Assembly (NCBI GenBank): GCA_023853785.1
Contig: JAJIRX010000681.1
Location: 1 to 64,000, forward strand
Direction: 5' to 3'
DNA: 64,000 bases
From: Psilocybe azurescens
Lineage: Eukaryota; Basidiomycota; Agaricomycetes; Agaricales; Agrocybaceae
The translations under genes and the position numbers were made by a program. Each line of letters begins with the position of its first letter. The first letter of the stretch is position 1. Shown here in pieces: positions 49,721 through 61,436 of the stretch. Under the pieces are notes generated by a model that was not told where the DNA came from, searched no databases, and saw nothing but the letters and a program-made list of their open reading frames with translations.

Positions 49721-52700
49721 TAGTATAGGAAGGGAATTTCGTCCATCTATCTATTGCAATATAAGACTGGATCACCCTCCTCGAGGCGGCCGGTCCACCT
49801 CAACACCGGCTATTTCCGCCATCCTCCCTTATCACCCAATCACAGTCTCTCTAAACGGTACTATCTCGGCATCCCCGGCCAAATATTATTTTTTTCGCCA
49901 TGGGGTACCGTTATCCCGGCAGTCCCCGGAAATACCCACCACTCCCAGTCAACCTAAAATCCCTCCATGTCGACATCTGTCACTACTAACCCGCAACCCG
50001 GTCCCGTTTCCGTTCCCTACTTGCATTCAACCTCTCCGCGGATTGAATCGTTAACATTTGTTCTGCCAAATCCCACCCTCAGTCTATTGCCTACTCATAA
50101 TTAATCTGCCACTCTGCCGCGATCCGTCACAAATCGTCCACATGGAAACCTCTCTCTTCTTCGTTTGTCCTTATGCTGCCAGGATGCGTATGTGTGCGCA
50201 TACCCACCCAAGCGCGCTTTGAGTTTTCTTGAATGGTGCAACGCATTGCACTGCCAAGCCATGCTTCGGTCTCTCTTGCTCAATTTTTTTTTGCTCTGCC
50301 AAATCCGCGTCATGTCCACATTTCAGGGACGAGTACCCGGATAGCTCATGTCCTCCCATGTCGCGATAAAGCTTGTTGCTCAAATTCGGTCTCTGCTCTA
50401 ATCTACTTTTTTTAAATTTTAAACCGCGGTTTCACTGTGAAACAAAATTGACGCCAATCCGGGTGCGAGTCGCTTGATGGGCGTCGGACACTGAACGTGG
50501 CAATTACTCATATCTTGCCCCGGCATTCAAGGTGGCTTTCTTTTTCTCTCTGAAACCCACATACACGGCCTTCCAAATCTGGCTCATCCAGACTCTTATC
50601 GTTTGCTTTGTCCTTTCTGTCTGTGACCCTAATCTTCAAGGGGTTTTCTTGGTGGCGTATAGGCCATTCATATCTCATATCGTTGTCAACTTTTTGTTCT
50701 AACAAAAGCTCCTTGCGGTTTTTAGCTCACAAAGAAGTGATAAATGGAAATACCCAACATACTAAACACACACCAGGCATGTAGAGTGCTAAAGGTGGGT
50801 ACAGTCTTATCTACTTAAATTAAAGCGCCTATCCAGGTTTATCCCTATCGTTATCCACCACCAAAGGCACCGAAGAACAACGACAAGAAAAGACTTGCTT
50901 CCTTTCGGGCTTGGATCGCGCTCCGAAGCCTGCACATATCAGCGGTAGTGATGGTGGTGTCATACTACCTGTTTCTTGCTACTATGGTTTGCAATCTAAC
51001 CATCTCATATATGGCTTCTAGGTGTCAACAACCTGGAGCTATACGGGGCGCTGACGACCAGAATTCAACGAGATGGAAATATACCTATCATTCCGGGTTC
51101 CCGAGCCACAACATTTATGTATACTCGCCAGACTTGCCTTTGAAAGTCTGGACAAAGCCTTGATAGGCAAGATTGAGATGTTGGCGCGATTGCTTTGTTC
51201 ATCATCTATACTCCTCGCCCGTTGTCGAGAAGCATCGAGATCAATTCCAAGTCCATTTTGAGGATCAACATACAGTCATCACATATCAGATATCATACTT
51301 GCCTATCACATCACTCTATCCAACCTTCCAAGACTGGCATTATACCCGCTTTGAGCACATCTTTCTCAACACCCTTCACCTCCAGCAGCCTCCAGCGCGG
51401 CGTGCCTTCTCAGGTATCTATAAGAAGCCCAACCGCCCCGCATTATCGACTGCAAATCCAATTTCGGTCGTTACGGCATCCTCCACACAGCTCTGTGGCG
51501 CGGAAATCTAGGTCGTACGCTGCAACGGGTTTCAGCTGTTATTGCGATGCGTGGATATATCATCAGGCGCACGACCTCATTCCCCGCTCGAGTCTTCTCA
51601 GTGACCATGAGTAAAAATCGCTGAAACCGCGACTAACCCCGGGTTTTCGCGCACTTTCTGTCGAAAACACTCACGGGCCCTGACTCCATATGTCATTTGG
51701 TGGTGGTGTTCTTCGCAGAACGACTGGTGTGAATGGGGTGGGAGGAAAGATATGATGAGCTATATTTGCTGTAGATCCCAGATCCTCCTTGTGAGCAATC
51801 AAACTTATCTTCTTCTGTCTCTTGTCTCCGTCTCTATTTCTATTTTCATCCTCTATCTCTATCTCATGTTCGTTGTGTGCCACTCAGTGAAAGACATCAG
51901 CCACCGCGCTATTTTTACGCCGACGTGCTTCCAGAAAGGAATCTCCCAGACGCCGTCGAGACGTTACTGGTGGTAGTTATTTTTTATCTTATCCTTCATC
52001 ATCAACAACCAGCATCAGCTGTAACATGATCAAGCCGTTGGCGCAAACTTAGCACCTGTGTGCGTTCGCGCAATCCAGATAACAAGAGAAGACGCCTCAG
52101 GATTCGCGGGGGTCGTCTGTATAGTTTACCCCGTTCCTTCCACTGCCATAACTTGCTATTGAGTGCAAGCACAAGCTTTGCTTTCTGATGTTGATTTATC
52201 GTGCAGTGCCCCATTCCGTTCTTGGTAAGATGGTATCTTGTGTGCATCCTTATATTCCGATTCCGAACGGCGACTGCGCTGGACTGCGTCACCCATATAT
52301 CCTAATCAACAGCACATTCAAGTCACATACCAAAATATTGTAACTTGTTATCAATTAATTATCTCGACCTCGGCGACGGCGAGACAACGGGCACGCAAGG
52401 TATGAAATCCGTGCCCGAAAATCTACTCCTGGTTTGAAGATCTTAACGACCAAGGACACGCGTCACATAAAAACACAACCAAGATGACTTATTACAAGGA
52501 TAATCATGTATCAGCATCACGGTGCAGTTATCATTCCTTCAAGTATACGTTCAAGAGTCGAGTTACCCCGGATGCGCATCTTCAGCGCGGCGCCTCAAGG
52601 TGAAAACGTACACAAATGCGCGGAATCCCACTATAAACCACACAGGAATAGTGAGGCGCCTCGTGTACGCTACAGGAGCCTAGCATTTGTAAGGTACTAA

Positions 52701-53667
52701 GCCTCAGGCCTGAGAACCCTTTTCTTCCTTCTATCCTCCTTGTTAAGTTACCGTGCGTAGCGACCTCGTGTCCGCGTAGCACGCATAAAAGTATGAAAGT
52801 AGTGAGGGTTGAAGCCACATAGCTCCTATCGTCGAACCAAACGCCCCTCCGGAACCCCCTCGTCTCCCAGAGATAGCGTCTATAAATAGCACACGCTACT
52901 ATTACCATTCAAGTGAATGGGTATATGTATGTATCATTTTCAACGTCACTTGAGTGAACGTGTACGAGAAAATGGCGACAGGGACATCACGATCACGATC
53001 AGCATCGTCACCTATCCACCATGTTGGGGCTGTCAATGAGGGCGCCGATTAGATAACTATGCATAGAACGGGCCAAATCATAATAGTTAAACGATCGAAC
53101 ACTAGAGATCGTCGACTGCTAATGGTCCATTTGGCACCGTCTCCAGTTTATCCGGTTTCGGTTTCCGGCGCTTCCTTTGGTTTGCTGTTATTGTGAGCGT
53201 CACCGCCCGACATTAGAGGGAGAATAGTTAAATGGCCTATGCAATAGGAATACTGTGGGGCGGTCATTTCATTTGCGGCGCATTTGCTGCAGCGATAGAT
53301 AAGCACTCTCCACATTTCAATTGACTAGACGGTGAGGTGGAGAGAGGCGCGGTCTCACTGTGGGGCCATTGAAATTTCCTTTGTCTTCGTCTTCACTGGA
53401 GTTAAAACACACTTCTGACAGGCTGCTTGACTTTTCGATTAACTGAGATAGAAAAAAGAAGATTATTTAGTAATTGAACAACCAAGGATAGAAGTCTTTA
53501 GGGTTGTAATGTTACAATGTGATGTAGGGTATGGGGTCGATTGTCTTAGTGCTCAAATTGAATGAACCGTGAGTGAATCGGCAATAAGACTTCGGAGGAA
53601 CCTCTGCGATCATAGTTTACCAGCGAAATAGTGACGTCTTCTTCTTATCTTTCCGACTTTTTCTTTT
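49721..53667. other. 4 kb gene-poor stretch
   Basis: No protein family, tRNA or long repeat recognised. Open frames at 50948-51163 and 51173-51614 show weak splice-like boundaries but no motif; one segment translates as SFRAWIALRSLHISAVVMVV, hydrophobic and unassigned. The stretch could hold a rapidly evolving gene, a non-coding RNA or old transposon remains. Confidence 0.45.
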
Positions 53668-54946
53668 TCAGCGGATTCGCTCGTTGTTGCTCGGAGGATC
53701 TTCAGCCGCTGTAGTCATATCTTCGGGTTTTGGTGGAGGACTAGGTCCGTATATATCTCCAGCATCCCATGACATGGGCACAAGAGCCACAGGGAGAAGC
53801 CAGGTTGCAGTCAAGACTACTCCATTACCTACGCAAAAGAAAACATGGTTTAGACATATGCATAGGGAGTTTCAAGGATGCAGCCAGCTTGCGTACCTTT
53901 ATCGCATGCACGGACGCGATCCCAGCTCCACGCGATGAAAACGCCAATGTAACCAACCACTGGACTCAGTTGTTTTAACATCTTTACTGCAGGCCTGAAT
54001 TGCGGTGGAACTAGCATAATTGGGATTTTATCGAGAAGCCACTTCAACGCGGTTGTAATCATGGCAGCGCGAGCTGTCGCCTTCAGAGAAGTATTATCCA
54101 GCTTGGCCATGATTGGCGGAGGCAGATATAATCGATATCCCCACCATGTAGTAAGCAAGGATAATTGGGTTGTCGATGGCACCCATACGTGTTTCTCGAT
54201 AGCAGTGGCTTTAGATCCCTCGCTAGGTTTACTTGTAGACCCCCGGAATGGCCTTGCCCCTCAGATACTTCATTTCGCTTATGGGATTTCCTTGAGCCGG
54301 GTTCATCGACATACTCAAGAATAGTTTCCGAGGATGCAAGCTCAAGCTGGGAATCTGATTTCGGCTCCAGTGGTGCGTACATCATGACACCGTCTTCTTG
54401 CTCTTCAACTGCGCCGCGCCGTGGATCCGTGCTTCCCTCCTTCCCACTACTATTCCTCAAGCTGGCCAAGATATTCCAGACACCGGGCCTGCTGTTGTTA
54501 TCTGACCCCGTCGAAGCTGTGCCTTTGTTCCCGTTCATAACATCTTCGGAGGAAAGCATGCGAACTAAACCTTCGTCCATGCCAGGAGGCACTGGCGAAC
54601 CCGATTTCCCATCGATCGGCTGGGCTTCGGCAGTGTGTGAACCTGATTGAGCAGAGGATACAGAAGAAGAGAGTGCAGTGGGGAGGGGTAGAGATTCGAT
54701 CAGACCTCTCAATCTCTGAGCAAACGATACCACTTCCACTGCAGGAGGGTCCTCAAAGTTGGATTCTAGAAGTGTGGTGGATGATTTGTAATCGCCTAAT
54801 AGTTCATCGCTCAGCTCCCATGACGGTGGGGGAACACTGGCGGGGTGTTTTCCTGTGCTGAATGAAACTTCCACTGAATGATTTAAGACGAGCGAGAGCC
54901 GCGAGCTTCTGTTTCGGCAACGGATGACTTTGATGAGTCGCGCCAT
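53668..54946 (-). CDS. Unrecognised protein with C-terminal membrane segments
   Basis: About 400 residues. It starts MARLIKVIRCRNRSSRLSLV and is low-complexity and Ser/Pro-rich for about 230 residues (SSVSSAQSGSHTAEAQPIDG, MYAPLEPKSDS). The C-terminal part is better ordered: TWWGYRLYLPPPIMAKLDN, ATARAAMITTALKWLLDKIP, MLVPPQFRPAVKMLKQLSP, then VVGYIGVFIAWSWDRV and, after an intron at about 53825-53895, GVVLTATWLLPVALVPMSW, two likely membrane helices. It ends PPSNNERIR. The frame must change at C5 (54240-54244); one extra base joins the halves. I recall related uncharacterised Agaricomycete proteins but no function. A longer start at 55111 is open. Confidence 0.55.
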
Positions 54947-55152
54947 TAGAATCAGGACTGGGATTTGGTGCTGACATTTCGCAGTAGTTAGGTGGACGTA
55001 TGAATAGTTGAGTAGAATGTCGTTAATGTAGTAAGGTAGATAGTTTGTGAAAGATAAGTAGAGGAAAGAGCGGTTGATTAACCCCACAGTGGCGCGGTAA
55101 AGGTGCATCATATCTCCTGTCTCGGGATAAGATTAGATCATTCGTGCTCCAT

Positions 55153-57406
55153 TTACATATCATCTTTCATAACTTTCCAGGCCACAGAATGCCCGCAATT
55201 ATCTACATGTTGCCCATCTCTGCTAGGCCCAGCAAAGCAGAGAATAGGCGACAGCAAGCTCACCGATCCTTCTTTGTATGTCCCAAATGCATCAGGATCA
55301 GTACGATCAACATCCACAAGACCCTCTAAACCATCTTTGGCCCTTGGTCTCCTTGCGCTTGCCTCGCTGCCTCCAGTCGAGTTCCTATCGCTTCCCGCTT
55401 CTGAATCTGATGAATCGCCCTTTCTTGATTGGGGGCCACTACCAAGGCTCATCACGCGAATCCCATTTCCGGCACTCGTTCTAAGTCTTGCCCGTACACC
55501 TTCAAGCTGGGTAACACCTTCGGCCCATCCTTCTTCAAATTGGCTCCGAACCAACGAGTAAGTACCTACTTCGACAGTAGAAGGCAAGGTGACCGAGAGA
55601 GATACCAAACTAGGTAGCGCTGGAAGAACTCTTATCTTATTTGATTTGTTCTGAGCTGTCGTTTTCACTTTACTTGTCCTAGCTTTGGTCTTCCACTATG
55701 CCCTTACCTTTGATAGGTGGTTTTTCTCGGAGATGGTTTGTATATCTTGACTCGCATCTACGAGCTGCGGAGGAGAAGCTGGGTTTGATGGGAGAGACGA
55801 TTCCGCAAAAGGACTGCAACAGAAGAAATTCGTGGACCTGTTGAAGTTGGAACAGCTGGCAAGGCACTTTTTCTTCTTCTTCGCATTTCGCTTATCGTAG
55901 TGTGATTGGATATCCTGGAGAGTCGCAGAAACCAAGGAAGGAATGGAAATTTGAAGCAGCGATTTTGGTTGGCGATGTCTGGGAGGTGTTGTCTGTTCTA
56001 TCCTTTTTGTTTTCTGGGGTGGTAATGAGGACCCTTGGGGTGTTGTGGTTGGAGAGCGTTCAGGAACAGGCGGGTGAACAGCTTTTGGAATCGCTGTGGG
56101 TGGCAACGTTGGGCGTAAAGCTGAAGCCGAAGCGACGGGTTCAGGTGCACGAAAAGATATGGTAGCAGTGGCCAACCCTCTCCTTCCTGGCTTAATTTTC
56201 CTGCCTTCGTTGATTGCGCCTCCTGCGATACTTATGTCGCCCATCAATAGAGATGCATCTCGCAGTTCAAGATATTCTTTCAAAACCTTTTCTCTCTCCC
56301 TGGCTCTCTGAACGCCGATTAAAGCACAACGCTTGCCTAGAGCCCTCCAGTCACTAGGGCTTTGATCCCCACGAAAGATATTGCAGCCATCCAAAACGAT
56401 GTGCTTCAGTAAGGGTAGCCGAACCAGTAACAAATCGATCTCATTCTCTAGTATGCCGCTGCTCGATAAATCAAGAAATTCAAGTTCTGGAAGCGGAGAA
56501 ATATGGGATGAATTTTGAGGGGGTGGTGCGCTGCACAGAGCTCGAGCAACAGGGCGAGCAGGTATCCGAAACCGCAGGGAAGTCACAGAAAACAGAGCAG
56601 GTGAGCGCAGGAACGATGCTATGTCCAAGCGGAAAAATACTAGGGGTTGTGCAAAAGAGCGTTTTTCGGCGGCGGTAATAGCATCTATGGGGTCTTGAAT
56701 GACGGACAGCGCAGGAAAGATAGCAGAGGACCAAGATGCTATAGCCTTAAGAGTAGAATCAAAGTAAGTTCCCTATGGCATTTTGTAAGTAAATAAAAAT
56801 TTCCTGATCGTCTTCAATGCAATAAGAAGCACCTTGAGAAACTGCTGGTAGGTAGCCTTCTGCACACTGTATGCGGAAATATAAGTATGGCGAGGTCCTT
56901 TGAACCGATTAATAGATCAGCAAAACTCACTATGGCTTGAATCTCAGGGATAAATATTTCAAGTTCAGCAGGGGCTCAGTCAACAGCTCTTCCAGATGCT
57001 CTGGTGCAAAGTTACTGGGCCCAATCCATACGTTCAGCGACCGCAATCGAAACCTTTCCGAGCTCCGCAAGAGGCGGAAAAGGTTGATAACAACTTCAGC
57101 ATCTGTGACCCAAGATTCAATGGATATTTCGTGAATCCAAGAAGCAATTTGATCCAGATATGAATACGCATTTGATGCATATGTTTCGCTCTCTTCTCCC
57201 TTCCTCTGAGATCGACTCAGACGACCGTATAGACGAATGGCCTGATTCGGGTATTGGACACGGATTTGGTGGTAGAGGTGATGCAATGGAATCGGAGACA
57301 ATGGAATGGCTCGACTGACTGCTAATACTGTGGGTCGAAGGTCCACAGGAGTAATAAAGCTAAATATGGATTCATACAACTCCACCGGTAGAGTGTCAAA
57401 GGACAT
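55153..57406 (-). CDS. F-box protein
   Basis: Starts MSFDTLPVELYESIFSFITP, a clear F box, followed by LRPTVLAVSRAIPLSPIPLHH and leucine-rich-like blocks (FRLRSLNVWIGPSNFAPEHL, LLNLKYLSLRFKP, and after introns near 56780-56930, FSVTSLRFRIPARPVAR, LPELEFLDLSSSG, LPLLKHIVLDGCN). The middle is a Pro/Ser-rich linker (PKAVHPPVPERSPTTTPQG) and basic (KKKKKCLASC). A C-terminal segment IRVLPALPSLVSLSVTLPST with SQFEEGWAEGVTQLEGVRAR follows another short intron near 55670-55690. About 650 residues. Likely an SCF substrate receptor; the C-terminal exon assignment is less certain than the N terminus. Confidence 0.72.
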
Positions 57407-57562
57407 GGAAGTATACAAGAAGAAATGCGAAGACGCGATCAACTTTGATTTGTCATGGTCGGCATTATAAGTGATCAAGCACTACTTCCGTTTTCAAAAT
57501 AGACATATTATACAACAGGGAATATCTCAAGCAACTAGGGTATATAGAATATAAGAAGGCGT

Positions 57563-58855
57563 CTATCTATTCAAATCTAAGCCAGAAGACCCGCCTTGTA
57601 AGTGCCATGGTCGGTCAGAACCACCAGGTACCGGAGTCGTAGGTTGGTTCCACATGGACATGTTAACGGGTGTTCCACCAACTCCAGTATTCATTCCTCT
57701 CCCTACGCCACCTATAAATCCACCTCTCTGCTGGCCAGCTCCAAAGATACCCGTTCTCCTCGCCTGTTGGCCAGCACGCATACCTGGCTGTAATTCCATC
57801 GCCCTCTGCAAAGAACCACCCTGTTGCCCATTTGCGTCCCAGTAAGATGGTCTACTGGCACCATATTGGTCGTTATTCGTAGGCTGCCGGCGCGCGTTTG
57901 AGATGTAGGTTGAGTTGCGTCCACTCTCTATTCTGTCAGGATCCACCGTTAGGCCACGAGCAGCGATATTGGCTTCGTCAATTTCCAACATCCGCCGCAA
58001 CTCTTCGTTTTCTCTTTCTAATCTGGATATTTCACATTCCCGCTCCAGAGCCCAATCTTGCCGTCCCTCGGTGCCCGGATAACCGCCAGTACCTCGTTCA
58101 TCGAGAGCTTCCAGCAGGCTACTTAGGTCTTGCAAATCCACAGTATCAATACCTGTACCATCGTAATCTGGATCGGCATTCTGAAATGGATCATAGTTCT
58201 CTCCGGCCATAGTTTTAAGAAGACCCCGCAAGTAATGTGAAAGTCGTTGTAATGATTGCGCCATGTTAGGACTTATGATCAAGTCGGATGATCCATTCCG
58301 AGAATCGTGAGCGGTGAGCAGTGCTTCGTAGTGTCGTGTCAGAGTCAGTTCATGTTGCTGGGCAGCAAGCTACATGAAATGGGTAAGAAAAGATACAGAG
58401 CAAGTGTTATACAACTTACAGCATGGTTCCGGAATTTGGACATGATAGTGTCCATTGTACCTTCATGTTCTTTCAATAGTAGGCTGAGTTGTTTGTTCTC
58501 GTGTAATAATGTCTGATTTTCAATGATGATTTGTGCGTTCAGTCTCTCAAGTTCTGATTCAAAAAGCTCTGTGGGCATAATTTAGCTAAACATTCACTGG
58601 AAGGTTTTTTGTTTGTACCTTTGGAGATATCTGCATTGACACGACGCAAGGCGAATCCGGCTGTGGCTTGTGAAGCTTGATCCTTAAGTGTAATGTACAT
58701 TAGCGGTCTTTAGTATGATACAGGTTCATACTCATACTCGCCTTCAATACCCCAGCTTGAGACTGCAACGCAGCAGTGAGCTTTTGGTTGTGCGTCAACT
58801 GTTCGCTCAACTCGTTGACTACTTGCCAAACAAGCATAAGGGCGTCATTTTCCAT
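57563..58855 (-). CDS. SIKE/FGFR1OP2 family coiled-coil protein
   Basis: Homologue of mammalian SIKE1/FGFR1OP2, and in filamentous fungi of the STRIPAK complex interactor SCI1. It starts [19 protein letters not shown]; short exons give [12 protein letters not shown] and [20 protein letters not shown], then the diagnostic coiled coil [40 protein letters not shown] (about 58550-58425). After an intron: [20 protein letters not shown] and a helical [16 protein letters not shown]. The C terminus (57880-57563) is Gly/Gln-rich, e.g. [21 protein letters not shown]-type proteins bind striatin complexes controlling growth and, in ascomycetes, fruiting-body formation; here this is inference from family. 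Confidence 0.8.
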
Positions 58856-59314
58856 GTTGGCGTGCAGTTCTAAGAGAAGGATGAAAGTTAGGATAAATGA
58901 TTGTTATACAAGGCAAAGGATTCGCGGACAACGAATCGTAAGTATGGCACCGAGCCAATGAACTTGGCAATTGGAAGGACGTGTATGTCTTTAAGGGGCT
59001 TCAGACAAGCAAGCTCTCACAGCCACCGACGCGTATTAAATTATGTCATTTCACAGTAATGAGTGCCCTTCACTGCTGTTCAATCGTCATATGTTCGTGA
59101 ATTACGGGGCAAGATGTGATACGCTCTGTTCACGAGACATTCTTGGGGATCCCATTTTTCAAAACATTGTATGTATACATATTATTCACAAATGGCATCT
59201 GACAGGAGTCCCCGGTGTTGGTACATTCAAAGCAAGATCGAAAGAGGCTGAAGCAACATAAAGCACGTTAATCCATGACCATGCATAAATCAAAAGGGAA
59301 TCAAAAGGTTAAAT
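58856..59314. other. Intergenic stretch, no recognised feature
   Basis: Between the SIKE-family start and the RNase H1 stop, both on the minus strand; presumed promoter and terminator. Confidence 0.5.
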
Positions 59315-60912
59315 CATTCTGACAAGTCATTCGAGGCGTCATCCAACAGACAGTCAGCATAGTCCTAGATTTCATTGAGCAATAGTAAATGCGGGAAGAT
59401 TATACTAACTTACATCAAGATTTACATCTCCTACTTCGACGGGAACTAGAGGAGGGCGTGCACATAGTACTCTCATTGGCGATTTCGCCCCGGAAAGGTG
59501 GGCGTACGATGCGATCACGCTGGTAATTGATGAAGGGCTAGCGTTAGATTTATCAGAAGTCTTTTGCACTAGGCTTCTGGGAGCTAGGCGTCTTGAATTG
59601 ACCCTTGGCCGCATCTATAGAAGCTGCCGAAGAGTGAACTGCTTTAGACGTAGGCGGAGGCAGAGGCGCAAATGAGGTACTGGATGATGTTGATGCCAGA
59701 CTTGTAGAGTGATCGCGAGCTTTCAAAGGACTCTCAACACCAACAACTTTCGTCTGGGATGAAGGCTTCGACGTCGACGGAATTGCCTCAGGTTCTGAGA
59801 TCTTTCGAACTTTTGCAGGAGCACCTACCAATTCTGCCTCTACCTCTGCCAAATTGTCGGGAGCTAAGACCGTCAATTGGGCAACGGGAGTGTGGGGGTC
59901 GGTGGCGGCTTCCAACAATTGTCGCTTCAGTTGCGCCTCAATTTGTTCCCAAGGTCGTTCATCGATTTGAGGTTTTATCGCGCCTTGATTTGCCATAAGG
60001 TCGGCACCGTCATTGCCTGTATCTCCGCTGTGCCCTTTAACGTATTCTAGGATGACCTTTTGGCCCATCTTTCCTCGAATATCAAGATGGGCTGATATGC
60101 AACGTATAATTCCAGCATTCTTCACAGGAGCGCCTGTAGCACTTTTCCATCCTCTTTTACCCAATTACCAATCCAACTTTTGGAAACCTTTGAGGAACAT
60201 TAGAACCCAAAAGACACATTAAGAGGCACAGGTGGACTGACACTGAATGGAATACTGAGAGTCTGTTCGAATCAACAAAGGTTTCTTCGTCTTGGGAGTA
60301 CTTTCCAAAACACGCAGTATTGCCTGTAAGAGGTTTAGTAGGAACGAGAATGACACATGATATAGACCAACTATTAATTCTGCGCGATTGTTGGTCTGAT
60401 CGCCTGGACATCGCTCTGCAATATTTCTATACAGATTGAATATGACTTCCTCATAAAGTTCGAAACGCATTCACCTTGGATCGTTGTGTCCCCACCACAC
60501 TCCAACTCCCGCATATGACCCTACTTTTCCATTTCCTTTGCACGCACCATCGCTATAAACGACATCCCAGCCTGTTACATCCTCGACCTCTGGTCCGAAT
60601 TCACGTTTCTTCGATGTGAAATCCTTTGAAGAACTCGCCTCCGTGGAATCTAAGGATGCTACATCTCTTGAGGAAATATTTGGGGCACTCGACGAAGAAT
60701 CTCCCGAAATAAATGTTTCTGCCTCTGGCTGTGTTGCAAACTTTTTGTATTGAGCACCAGAAAATCCTTTGATCTGCATCTGACAAGCATCCCTACTAGG
60801 ATATGAGCTTTATCAGTTTTTAAGAGACCAAAACTACTTGCCAGCTTCGATATATACCGGGTACATTACCTTTCCGCACCGCATAGAATACTTCTTTGGT
60901 TGTAGGCGCCAT
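59315..60912 (-). CDS. RNH1: Ribonuclease H1 with C-terminal extension
   Basis: Degrades the RNA strand of RNA-DNA hybrids. It starts MAPTTKEVFYAVRKGNVPGI and includes the N-terminal hybrid-binding domain of eukaryotic RNase H1 (WQDACQMQIKGFSGAQYKKF) across introns. An acidic linker leads to the catalytic domain: WDVVYSDGACKGNG (first Asp), NNRAELI (Glu), LIRTDSQYSI (Asp), and HSGDTGNDGADLMA (last Asp), in order. After the catalytic domain comes a Ser/Pro-rich extension of about 170 residues with LAPDNLAEVEAELVGAPAKV, ending DYADCLLDDASNDLSE in a separate last exon (59315-59366). A frame break at T4 (59562-59565) is restored by one base. Nuclear or mitochondrial location cannot be judged. Confidence 0.9.
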
Positions 60913-61436
60913 CTTTGGGGGTATATTTGATCCAATTTTTATGCTTTGTGGAGACTGGTAGACGGAGACGCAGCAAGAGAGAGGGGTATAGACGCCTCCG
61001 CGACCACAGATAGCGTAAGATCCTATCCAGTTTCGCCTGTGCTTATGCAGAAAGCGAATCAAAGTATTGGTGGCTGTTGAAGAACATGAGAATCCTGGAC
61101 CTTTGACCAGGATAAACCGACACGTGACGCGACGAGACGCGTCCTACGGCGTGACAGACGCACGAATCGCACACACTTGGGTATTCCCGGAATAGGCCCA
61201 CGAGTTCGACTGATGATATCCAACATACACTATAGAGGTTTAGTATAACCTCGAAATACACTCTATATAGTCACGCCCAGAAGGTATTCAAGATAGGACG
61301 GGCAAAATTTGATTGCAGAAATGTTACATATCGGATACTTGTTAAGTTTTTCATAAGATTGAAATCCACCCATAGCTAATTGCTATTAGTATTAAGCAAC
61401 TGCCATTGTAGATGAAAATTACTGACCCATCGGCGA
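60913..61436. other. Intergenic stretch, no recognised feature
   Basis: Upstream of RNase H1 and downstream of RAD5. Contains C/G-rich promoter-like sequence near 61100-61200 but no motif I can name. Confidence 0.5.
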
